A DNA stretch of 64,000 bases from Galaxea fascicularis (taxonomy: Eukaryota; Cnidaria; Anthozoa; Scleractinia; Euphylliidae). Where the stretch lies: positions 22,110,077 to 22,174,076 of the forward strand of contig OX419342.1 in assembly GCA_948470475.1 (NCBI GenBank), given 5' to 3'. A program made the position numbers and the translations under genes. Positions 37,657 through 48,100 of this stretch are shown one piece after another (the stretch's first letter is position 1; every line of letters begins with the position of its first letter). Under the pieces are notes generated by a model. It searched no databases, was not told the DNA's origin, and was given only the letters and a program-made list of their open reading frames with translations.

Positions 37657-40600
37657 ATGTTTATAACTATTTATTACGGAGATCAGAAGTCGCTACTGTT
37701 CAACCCCAGATGTTCGGTGGTGAATCTGCTGAATTCGATCAAGGAAAGATGCGGTTACGGTGACACAGACAGAGTGTTGGATTTGACCGACGAAACAGGT
37801 AAGTTCCTGCTCAAGAACAATCGCAATCGTACGAAAACATCTGAAAGCTTGCGATCACGCGCCAGACAAAAGCACTGAGACTGATCGACGATTCTAATGC
37901 AGTCAGGAAGTAGATGATTTCTTGAGAACTCAATCTTAGGTCCAAAGCGCACTCCAATTTGGCCAAATTTTCAAACTTCTGATCATAGAAATATGAGTAA
38001 AATGTATAAAGATGAGCAGCACCAAACGAGACCACTTTTTAACAGCTTCCATTTTGGGGCGAGATATTAATTAAGTTCAGGATCACTTTCACTCAAAGAA
38101 ATATAATCCACAGAAGACGACACCAGACTTGACTTAAAAGGTTAACATTAGGAATCATCGAAAATAACTCATAATGTAGCAGAAGCTTTCTTTGGCCAGT
38201 TAAAAGCTAAACTTTCTTTTATGTGCTAAGGTTCAGTAATCAACACAAAGATTCAATTTCGATAGATAGATCAACTCACATAGTATATATGAATTGGTGA
38301 ACAATGATGTCTGCTGTAAAATAAACTGAAACAGACCTATACTAGGGAAACTTGGCTTGTTTTAAATATGGTGTTGCCACCGTTTTAAGCTGATTCAACT
38401 GTGCCAAAATTAGCTTTAATCACTTCGAATTATATAGTTTCTTTCAAACAAAGCACTTATCAGACGAACGGACGAATAAAAGAATATCTACCAAAAGCGC
38501 ATTAGATTGTTATTATTTGAATGATGCATATGAAAGAAATCATTCTTCATTTGACTTCATTTGATTGTTGTTATTTTTTTTATATAAAATTTATGCATTA
38601 AGTTCGGTACAGCTTCAGCACAATGTTTTAAACCGAAATGCGTCAGTGCGTCAGTTTGTTATGAATTAGACAACACCCAGCAAGCTGGACTGTCTACAAC
38701 TGATAAAAAATAACCTGGATCTACGAACCTCGATATATAAAATTATCACCAAATACATTGCTCAAAATAGCGTGAATTAAGTGATGTATGAACTAGCGTT
38801 TCGCGATTAAAGCGAAAATTTTAAAAGTGAGAGAAAGCGAGTTGAATAAATTTGGGTCTGGACGTCTGTGTAAATTTTTAATCGCGTATCACAATGCCCC
38901 AGGCAAGTTGTTGGAAAACAAAAATAAGGCGCCACATTTTAATAACAAAATAAACTCTTTAAAACTGACCATGCGATCCACACACTCAAAACTGCTAACG
39001 ACGGTTAGTTTACTCGGCCTATCAAACGAAAGCTGACTAACAGTGCATGCCGGAAAAATGTTGTTTGAGTTTTACGCAGACTCGAAAATTACAACCAGCA
39101 TTACCATGGATCAAGTGAAACGTCTCCCTACCTCACACATGGTCTGAAGTTTGGATTTTAGCGAGACGAGATTGGATTAGTTAGTTTCAGCTAGCTAATG
39201 TTAAGCAGCCATTTCGATTCCTGTATTGCTTAAACATTTTTTATTGTAATAATATTTGTTTTCATTGTTAAAGAATTAGTATTAGTGGGAAATATTCTTG
39301 AATTTTGAATTTAGACCTTCTTGTCAGTTAAAAACATGTCTGAGTTAAATTTGGATGCTAAAGTTTGTGGAATAAATCACAATACAACGCCTTCACAATT
39401 CACTGCAGCCCCTTCAATTTCAGAATCAATGATACTTCGTCGGCTAAGAGGATTGAAAAAAGGAATATTATAATTTTCTGACAAGAACAAAACTATGGCA
39501 ACTGTCAGCTTAAGATCGAGTGGTAAATTATTTAAGAGCCTCATACTTCCTTTAATTGTCGATTATTTTTTCTTACTGCAGTTGGACTAGACATTCGGTT
39601 TTCTTCGCTCAGCTTTCACCGCAGACTGACGACAATTCAAACAAACAAACTCTTTCATTAGAGAGATTATTTGCTCGAGCGAAGACCAGTGGGAAAAAAC
39701 AAAGGCTGAAATGACAACATTGAGAATCAAAACACGAAACATCCTGGATTAAATAAATTAATAGCCAATTAATTTCTGCACAAAATAACTAAAAGCAAAC
39801 AGAACTCGTCTCAATCCCTCTCACTCTCTTTGACGTTGAGATGGCAACTACGAACACGCAAGAAAGAAAAATCTGTCATGGACTAGAAGAAAATTAGATA
39901 TCGTAAAAAGTATAACTGTATTTCCTTGGAAAAAAAATCCAAGACCCTTATTTCAACTTTCAGCGCTTTTTGCATTTTTAACTTCAAAAATTTTGAAGCC
40001 GAATTAACCCTGATTCACTCTAGTGCGATACTGGCTGAGGAAACTATGGAGGAAACTGCGTTTGATCATGTGCACGACAACAAATACAACCATAAACACA
40101 AACACAACGAAAAGCCGTCATTGTTTTCTTAAGCTTGTGCTTCTGCATACTTATTTGAGGGACGAAAAAAATGCCTTCAGTAAACTAAGGAGAAGCAAAA
40201 GTACACTGATTACGAAATGCGTTTATTTCTGGCCGTTTTTAAGCACGAGCACGATAAGCAGGCTTGCAGAATCCCCTAAAAAAATAATCAAAAGCGTCTC
40301 ACTCAGGTGCCCACACGATAACGTCTTCACTGTACTTTACAATACAATAATAATACTTTATTATTTCTATAGGGTATTTTCCTAACGCCCAAATGCGCTT
40401 TACAACTAAATTATAATCTATACACTAAAAACTACAAATATAGCAATATAAAAACCTTAAATCGAAAAAAGTCAAAACTCTTAAAAGTCCTAAAAATCGA
40501 AAAAATCAAGTCTAAAAATATGCTTCTCGAAAAAGGTAGGTCTTATGCTTAGCTTTAAAAATAGGGACAGATGCGTTGCATTTAATCTCAAATGAAAGGG

Positions 40601-41675
40601 AGTTCCAGAAGTAAGGCGCGCACACTGAGAAAGCCCTCAGATTAATCGATTTGAACTTGTGCGTTGGCTGCTCCAACAAAAGTTGGTCAGCAGACCTAAG
40701 AGCTCGCCTAGGAACATAAGGACTGATGAGCTCAGTCAGGTGTGTAGGAGTCACACTATGGAGTGCCTTAAAGGTCTACAATAAGATCTTAAAAACAATA
40801 CGCTGACGAACGGGGAGCCAGTGTAGCTAAATAGGTAGTGAAGTGACATGACCAAACTTTCGCTTGCAAGTGATAACTTGGGCCGCCGCGTTCATAACAT
40901 GTTGTAGTCTTTGAATACGATAATCAGGTAGGCCATAGAGAAGCGCATTACAATGGTCTTAGCGAGACGTTATTAGTGCATGCACTAGTGTTTTGGTAGA
41001 GTCAATACTAAGGCATGGGCGTATCCGACTAATGTTCCTGGTGTGGAAAAAAGAAGTCCTGCATAGATCATTGACGTGTTCCTCGAAACTCATGTTATCG
41101 TCGAAGACGGCACCAATGTTTCGTGCGCTAGATGAGGGCTCCACAGTAGCATCACCCACAGTAATAGAATGTAATGGTGGCTTAGGGCGATGTTTAGCGT
41201 GCAGAACCAGGAGCTCAGTCTTACTTATGTTATGTGATTATCCCAAAGTGGCAACCACGTCTTAATACCACATTATCTACTATACATCACATTTGTCAAG
41301 ATTTGGTTCCAGTTGAGACACTTAATGAAATTCTTTGTACCAACAGGTCTTGTCTTGGAGCTGTCAAGCCATAAAAACGAATACGCGACCAAGTACCTTT
41401 CCTCCAATGGTTCTTACGTTCTGGTCGAAAAGCTCACCGACGTCTCACAGTCGAACGACCCTAATGGGACAGCGCTCCCTCAGAAGGTGCGATATGTACC
41501 CTTGCTACAGAGCCCCGGCGACAAATTTAAAGGGTACAAAGCTAGGGTGGCAGAGAGACGACCCAGTCAAGAGCCCTCAGCGAACAGAAATACGGTCAGC
41601 AGAGGAGGAAAGAAGGGCGCGAGACTCGGTTTGAAACAAAGAAAGAGTTTTGTGGAATCAACTTCGCCTGTTTGA
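37657..41675 (+). CDS. CXorf65: CXorf65-like small protein, two coding exons
   Basis: Small uncharacterised protein resembling the vertebrate CXorf65 family. Exon 1 is 37657-37798, ending at a CAG|GTAAGT donor. Exon 2 is 41347-41675, after a CCAACAG acceptor. The phase-1 junction restores a Gly codon and the joined frame is 471 nt (156 aa; human about 180). The N terminus MFITIYYGDQKSLLFNPRCS, the CSVVNLLNSI segment (~20-29), the DLTDETG block just before the intron and the YVPLLQSP block in exon 2 follow the order seen in CXorf65. The C-terminal third is basic and low in complexity (RRPSQEPSANRNT, KKGARLGLKQRK) and probably disordered. I chose the start because family members begin with MFI; the frame is open upstream to at least 37477. 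The 3.5-kb intron carries a dead LINE on the opposite strand. Function is not known to me; the family match is from memory. Confidence 0.8.
37799..41346 (+). other. Intron of the CXorf65-like gene
   Basis: Intron 1, GT-AG. From 37799 to about 40340 I see no coding signal and no strong repeat, apart from a fragment at 38520-38562 that matches the flank of the tRNA-like repeat near 45 kb (ATGCATATGAAAGAAATCAT). The remainder is occupied by an antisense LINE tail. Confidence 0.7.
40341..41262 (-). mobile_element. Dead non-LTR retrotransposon (CR1/L2-like), 3' end
   Basis: Read on the minus strand this encodes the C-terminal part of a LINE reverse transcriptase. It shows KTELLVLHAKHRPK, a GAVFDDNMSFEEHV block, RIRPCLSIDSTKTLVHAL, LHWLPVRQRIVFKILL and a final YFWNSLSFEIK...FKAKHKTYLF block. 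At least three stop codons interrupt it (after ITSR, after LPI and after KILL). It ends with an AT-rich 3' untranslated tail of AATAAT/ATT triplets at 40341-40370. It lies antisense within the CXorf65-like intron, so it does not disrupt that gene's product. The clade call is by resemblance only. Confidence 0.8.
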
Positions 41676-41759
41676 TTAATCCTGCTTTCAGACACAAGGT
41701 TAAAAACAACGGTTTCTAGTGGGAAAATTTTAAAAATTGCACTTCGAAAAGCTTAGAAC

Positions 41760-42100
41760 AGCTCTACCGAAATCAAAGTACCGCTTGGTAACTTTCAAGT
41801 AAGGGGTCAAACTTGGGGGATTTCATCCAGACTCAAAAGAAAGGGTTGTATTTCACTGCACACTAAATGAAACAAAAGCGTTGAACCAGGGCAAAAGAAG
41901 GTAGACTGTGCTGCTCAATGTCGTTCATTTAAATGGTCACATGCACTTTAGATTCTTCCACAGACGTGAACTTAGAAGCACCTTGTACAGCATAATAAAC
42001 GGCATCAAAGGAAAGTACTGCTCAGTGGCGTTCATTTGAGTGGATATGCTGTAGGATTTCATCCAGACTCAAAAGATGGAACTGTCTCATAGAGGACAAG
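41760..42100 (+). repeat. ~107-bp repeat family block downstream of the CXorf65-like gene
   Basis: About three units: GGGGATTTCATCCAGACTCA at 41816, CACCTTGTACAGCATAATAA at 41980 and GGAAAGTACTGCTCAGTGGC at 42011, followed by another GGATTTCATCCAGACTCAAA at 42054. It begins about 85 bp after the stop codon, so it may be in the 3' UTR. Confidence 0.75.
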
Positions 42101-42246
42101 CAACTAACCGTTCAAAACTAACTGAAAAATGATTGCTTGGAGCTTCGCTTTTCTTTGATGACACTTACAGTTTGCTTTAATCGTACTTAATTGTTCAGTT
42201 CAGGGTGCTGATTGGGTAGGGGAAGGGGGAAGCTGACCCCGGTTTT

Positions 42247-42551
42247 CTCCTAAATATCTAAAAAAATATATCCGAGTACTTGTAGCTAGGCCTTTCGTAG
42301 ATCACCCAAAAATATCATAAGTGGAGTCCATTGCTGGCACGATATTTTTGGGTCACCTACGGTACGTTGGCACTTTTTCATAGGGATGGAAAGGACATTT
42401 TGAGCCCACGGTGGAGTGAACACCGATACCAAACCATGGTGTAACTACCCAGCGGTATATCTTCGAAGTCAATTTGAGCGTTGTGAAAGTGCTAACCCCT
42501 ACGGTAGGCCTAGCTACAAATATCCATATATTTTTTTTAGATATTTAGGAG
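42247..42551. mobile_element. Double inverted-repeat element, ~305 bp
   Basis: The outer arms at 42247-42300 and 42499-42551 are reverse complements with few mismatches (CTCCTAAATATCTAAAAAAA; TTGTAGCTAGGCCT). Within them lies a second pair at 42297-42316 (GTAGATCACCCAAAAATATC) and 42341-42360 (its near reverse complement). The AAATATC/GATATTT motif continues, in degraded form, to about 42990, where AGCTAGGCCTA reappears. No coding content. Confidence 0.7.
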
Positions 42552-42989
42552 CTCCTGGGTTTTTTTTTTTTTAGAAAATATCGAGATATTTAGAAAAAAT
42601 GATTAAATTTGGGATTTTGCTATGGTTTTATTTCTTTAAGCAGTGGTTCTGTTCATCAGTTTTCCCCACGAATATTATATCGCATGAGTCTTAGTAAGTA
42701 CACCCTGAACAAAATGGCAGATACCGAAAGTTTGGAGGCTTCAGTTCCTGCTGAACCTGAAGCGGTCTTATTGTCTTGCCAATAAATTAAGTTTTTGATC
42801 AGTTCATAAAGTCGTTGTCGTGATATTTATAGAAAAATGTTTAAAAAATATGTAGGATATTTAGATTTTTTCACGATATTTATGGGGAAAAGCGAGATCT
42901 TTAGGACAAATATCAGGAATTTCTGGAAACATAGTTAGGTTATTTTACGTGAAATTTGAAGCTAGGCCTAACTTAGGGTGGACAGCGGA

Positions 42990-43603
42990 CCTTTTCGCCC
43001 ATACAGGCATGCTCGAGAGTACAGAAATTAAACGTTGCTTCCAGGAATCTGGACATTTTGCTGGGAATCGGGAGACGGGGGAGTATTTCTTGGAAATATG
43101 ACATAGTTATAGGCTATTGCAGAAAAAAAAAACGAAGTTTCACAATATTACGAGAATGTCACCGGAAAAGTCGGGAGGATCTTCTAAATTTCCACGAGGT
43201 CTTTAAGTTACATATAGTGTTGTTCAAAATATATGTATTTTCGGTTTTATTAAATATAATACAAAGATTTTTAATTTTACAGACATATCTCAGTGCAAAC
43301 ATTACAAGATCCGCAAATTGAATATAAATATATAACTAGGAAATGCTAATGAAATCAGTGCAAATAATAGACAAAAGTGTGCGTATTTCAAAGGTAGGCT
43401 TGAGTTAACATTATTTGCACTCATACTCATTAGCAGTCACGAATTAATTAAATACAATTTGCAGCTTTTGTAATGTTTGTTCTGAAGAAGGCAGAAGTTT
43501 CTGCCTACACATGTATATTGAATTAAATATCGTTTTATTATATTTAAAACATCTCCTACTGCCTATACTTTTTGGCATACATATAAATTAATTTTCCTTT
43601 TTC
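42990..43603. other. No recognisable feature
   Basis: AT-rich spacer before the fold-back element; nothing identified. Confidence 0.5.
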
Positions 43604-43767
43604 GTAGCCTGGGTAGCTTGGCGGTTTTGTTGGGGTAAAACGCGCGTAAACATAAGCGGCGAAGCCGCCAAAGGCGATAAACTTTTCCTCCCAAGGCCTC
43701 TCGCGGCTTCGCTGCTTGTGTTTACGCGCGTTTTACCCCAACAAAACCGCCGAGCTACGCAGGCTAC
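43604..43767. mobile_element. Fold-back MITE with ~65-bp terminal inverted repeats
   Basis: The element begins GTAGCCTGGGTAGCTTGGCG and ends with the near-exact reverse complement, sharing the run GGTTTTGTTGGGGTAAAACG on both arms. The arms are about 65 bp with few mismatches and the loop is about 35 bp. The same 7 bp, CTTTTTC, lies immediately outside both ends, which looks like a target-site duplication. It has no coding capacity, so it is non-autonomous. Superfamily not determined. Confidence 0.85.
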
Positions 43768-43843
43768 CTTTTTCGGTGATAGCAAAGTTAATTAAAATAC
43801 TTTTGTCGTGGGAAAGAAAGTGATGCAATCAGTGATAAACTGA

Positions 43844-44125
43844 CAGGGTTTGCACCCTTTTTCAGAAACAAATTTCCGGGACTTTTACAGACCTCGGAAA
43901 GATTTTGCCAAGACTCAAATGCACATTTTACGTATTTTCAGTCGTTGGATCTTCCCAACTGATTGCCCCTAAAAATCGATCAAGAAACCTTCATTACTTG
44001 AGTCAACAGATTTCCAGGGTTCCAGGACCTCCTGCCATTTTTAAGTACTTTTCAGTCCTGGAGAATCTTAAACTAAAACTGATTCAAATGCTTTCCAGGA
44101 TTTCCAAGATCCGAACGAACCCCGT
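43844..44125 (+). mobile_element. Possible hAT-like non-autonomous fragment
   Basis: The left side starts CAGGGTTTGCACCCTTTTTC. The interior repeats CAGGAC/CCAGGATTTCC-type motifs and the right side ends near GATCCGAACGAACCCCG. This pattern, a CAGGGTT.. start and ..GAACCC. end around TTTCCAGGACTTTT motifs, resembles degraded hAT-type elements. It abuts the SINE that follows. The match is weak and from memory. Confidence 0.35.
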
Positions 44126-44153
44126 AAACCCTTTATACCTTAGCTTAGGGAAA

Positions 44154-44350
44154 CAGGAATGGCAGAGTGGTGAGAGCACTCGCCTCCCACCGATGTGGCC
44201 CAGGTTCGATAACCGGCCTTGGTGCCATATGAGGGTTGAGTTTGTTGCTGGTTCTCTACTCTGCTCCGAGAGGTTTTTCTCCGGGTACTCCGGTTTCTCC
44301 CTCTCCTCAAAAACCAACATTTCCAAATTTCAATTCGATCTGGAATGTGT
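44154..44350 (+). mobile_element. tRNA-derived SINE with conserved central domain, copy 1
   Basis: The 5' part is tRNA-like with an A box at 44160-44170 (TGGCAGAGTGG) and a B box at 44203-44213 (GGTTCGATAAC), the internal promoter for RNA polymerase III. It is followed by a domain containing GGTTCTCTACTCTGCTCCGA, GAGGTTTTTCTCCGGGTACT and CCCTCTCCTCAAAAACCAAC. This domain recurs on the minus strand at 16.6 kb and resembles the deeply conserved eumetazoan SINE domain called Nin-DC. It explains the open frame through this interval, which is not a gene. Confidence 0.8.
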
Positions 44351-44676
44351 GGTATTCTTTGGTGTTCCGTGGATAAACAAATTACATTTTCTGGGTTCGC
44401 TCGGTCAACAACATAAGAGAGATGGGTCTACGTGACAGGTCGTGAGCAATATTCACCAATCTTCTCCCGACTGTTAATTAACCGAAATATTATCCTTGTT
44501 GCTATGCTATTATCGTTCTTGTTGTTTGACGTCACCGTATTTCATGTTCAATATTTCCGGTACCCAAGTCCCTGCAGACCAATAAACTGAGATGCAATAA
44601 ACCAACGTGTTTACCCACAGCGCTGAAAATCTTGTTGACAAACCTTGCTGAAAAAGTGCCAAGGATTATCGTCTAG

Positions 44677-45158
44677 TCACGGGTTTTCCATGAGAGACTC
44701 CAGAGTAGTAATGTCCGTAGGAAAGTCGTCTTTAAGTATGATCCCACGCTCGCGGTTACAATCCAACTCATCTATGAACCCAAACCAGTAAATGACCATA
44801 CCTGGACCAAACCTGCAAGTTAGATTACCAATGTTGTGTTCAATTTACCTGACCGCTGTGGTTTTTTTAAACAAGGTCGCTCTAATGATATTCTCCAACA
44901 ATTTTGACATGAAACTGAAACCATAACTTTCTCCTGAGCATCTTAAAGACACCTTGCGCCGGGAGCATCAAAACTACTGTGAGTAATGCATATGAAAGAA
45001 ATCATATGTGAACTGCGGATATGAAATCAAATGAAGAATGATCGTCGCAGTTGTGATCGCAATTTTTACGATTTCGTAAAGAAGCCTGAAAAAAATTCAG
45101 GGCTTCAACGGGGCTTGAACCCGTGACCTCGCGACCTTTTTCCGGTGCGATGCTCTAG

Positions 45159-45197
<39 letters not shown>

Positions 45198-48100
45198 ATT
45201 TTGGGTTCATATGTTCCCGTGAAAGAATGCATATGAACGAAATCATATGTGAACTGCAGATGTGAAATCAAATGAAGAATGATCGTCGCAGTTGTGATCG
45301 CAAAGAAGCTTTTAAACCTTTTAACATTTGCTCGATGATTTTGTCAATATTTTAATTTGGTTTGAGGAGATCTAAATAATACTGTGAAAGCATCGAAATT
45401 TTACCACTTCCTATGAACTACGGCTGTCCATCCTCACAACTTTTTAGCGATTTTTTTCTTTATAAAATTGTCGTCCAAGACCTTTTCTCAAAAAGCAGTG
45501 GACTGAAAGTTGGAGTTTTTAAACTAAACCTTTTTTCTTTCTTATATACCAAAGCCGACCCTCTTTAAATTTGTTACAGTGATTTGTGACACACACTTAG
45601 TGGACCTAACATGCTACAGTGGAACCCGATTAATACGGGCACCGAGGGGACATCCCATAGTGTCCGTATTATCCGGGTGTCCGTATCAAGCGGGCTCAAA
45701 TTCACGGCTAAAATCTCAGAAACAGACATTACATTCTTGGATACGAAAGTATACAAAGGTGTCAGATTCAACAAGGATTTTATCCTTGACGTGCGAACAT
45801 ATTTCAAGCCTACAGAGACCTTCCAATACACGAGTTTCTATTCGTGTCACCCACCAGACATCGCAAAAGGTTTTATTAAAGGAGAAGGCTTCTAAGAACA
45901 AATTGCTCTGAAACCACTTTTGAAGACAACATGAAGAATTTTGCAACACGCCTCAAGAAAAGGGATTACCCAACTAAAACTGTAGAAAAATGTCTCTCAG
46001 AGGTCATTTTCTCTGACAGAAGGAAAGCGCTAGAACAGGGAAACAAAAATGCACGTAAGAAAATACTGCCCTTTGTAACGCAATACCACCCTGTGTTGCC
46101 CAACCTCAAGAAAATACTCATGGGGAAATGGCACCATATTCAGAATCAACCATATCTGAGAAATATCTTCAAGGAGCCTCCCCTCGTTTCATATCGCAAA
46201 GGAAAATCCCTAAAAGACACCCTAGTAAGAGCTAAGCTCTTAAGGCTTTAAGACCAAACTATTTGCGAACTGCAGGAGTCGTGCAAGCCCGTCAACACTT
46301 TTAAATCCTGGTGCAGCTCGCAACAAGCAAACAACGTCAAAGAGACCGAAGATTAAGAGCAATGACTGCAACAAAAAGCCAAGGAAGTGAAACGTGTGTA
46401 ACAGGAGGCAAAAAACTTTATTAAAGGACTATACGTAGTACAAGAGTCAAACACCGGAAGGAAGACAGACTGTTCAAAATCGAATGTCGCGCTACTTTGT
46501 TACTGTTTTTCTTTTTAGTAATAAAATGTTATTAACCCGTAGAAATCTGTCATTATTTGAACAAGGTACAATGTCTACAATTATCACATAATTGTGACAA
46601 TGAAAATAGACAGTGTGGAGATAACCAGTGTCCGTAAAGCAGGGTTCACAATATATGAGAGTTTGTGAATCGGGACACAGGAAAGCGTCTGTTTTCCGTA
46701 TAAAGTGGGTTAACTTTAGAGAAAATATATGAGCTTTTTGTCGGGACAAACGAAACTGTCCGTTATAAGCGGGTGTCCGTAGAGCGGGGTTTCACTGTAT
46801 TCAAATTGTTATGAAAGGGTATTCACGAGTAAAAGTAGCAGTTGGTTGAGGTTCTTCAGACTGTTTGGTAACCTTTTTTTTTTAACCCTTAAACCCTAAC
46901 AGTGATCAGCATCAAATTTCTCCTTGTAATATCAATGTTTTATAACACAGAGTGGTTGTGAGAATTAAGGACAGGACCACACCAGATGAATTTGGTTGAT
47001 AGCCAACTTCTCCCCACTACTTCTATAGGGAATGTGTGGGGACAACGTATGAGAATTGAAAGTCTGATCTTTGGGTTTGGTTTGTTTGTTTGTCTGCGTT
47101 TTGGTTGTATAGAGTGTTTTCACTCATGTGACTTTCAGTCAAATTGGTTTACTGAAACAAAAGAAACTATTTGCATAAAAATGGAATGTGATTTCCAGAG
47201 GTTTGATTCGGGACGCCAACATGGCCGCCTTGACGTCATGTGAAAACACTCTATTGGCCGTTCCGAAAATCAAAAGGGAACTGGGGCGAGTTTCAAATTT
47301 TGAAGTAATCGATAAATTGACACCATCACATGAAAGATAACATTAAGATTGGTCGTTTGACCAAGTTTGACTCTTTTAGGTTGAACAGAGACCAACTTAT
47401 GGACCCTGAAACATAGCTCAAAATCCATACAAACGTCTCGAATTTTGAGGCTGCGTCCCCCAAAACCAGAGGAAACCAATGTTATCTTTCATGTGGTGTC
47501 AATTTATCGATTACTTCAAAATTTGAAACTCGCCCCAGTTCCCTTTTGAATTTCGGAACGGCCAATTCTCAATAGACGGTCCAGGTCCATCTCGTCTGGC
47601 GCATGCAAGAGACCACAGTTCAAAAGATTCACGGCCCTAAAAGCAATCCCTACAAGCCTCGAGTGCAATAGTTTCTCGTCTGAAACATTTGCCAAACAAC
47701 AACACTTACCTGTTCCAATAACTCCAGAACTGATCCTTCAAGTACGTCTGGTGATTATACTCGTCACCAAAAGACGCTTTGCTTTCTATCCAATTTACCA
47801 CGAAACCATCAACAGCTGAAAGGTAAATAAACAACACATGAGATAGAGCGCCAAGTTCAAAATAGCGATTCTACAAGATCAGGGATGCACTCCTTTTCAT
47901 AGGAACGCCTAATTTCGGAGGCTACACGTTCACATATTTTTTTGGCGATTTGAACCTGAAAACGTTCTTATAACACGTCCTTCAGTTACATGGTATTGTA
48001 TTTCAATAAATCAATGCGGACTTGACCAGGAAACCGATCAAAGTGCATTGTTTGCTATGATGTGTTATCACTGAAATTGCTTGTTGCGTGTGGCTCCGCA

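Noticed and set aside
43905..44435. 176-codon open frame, the longest in the window
   Set aside because: It runs through a hAT-like fragment and a tRNA-derived SINE; no protein family resemblance.
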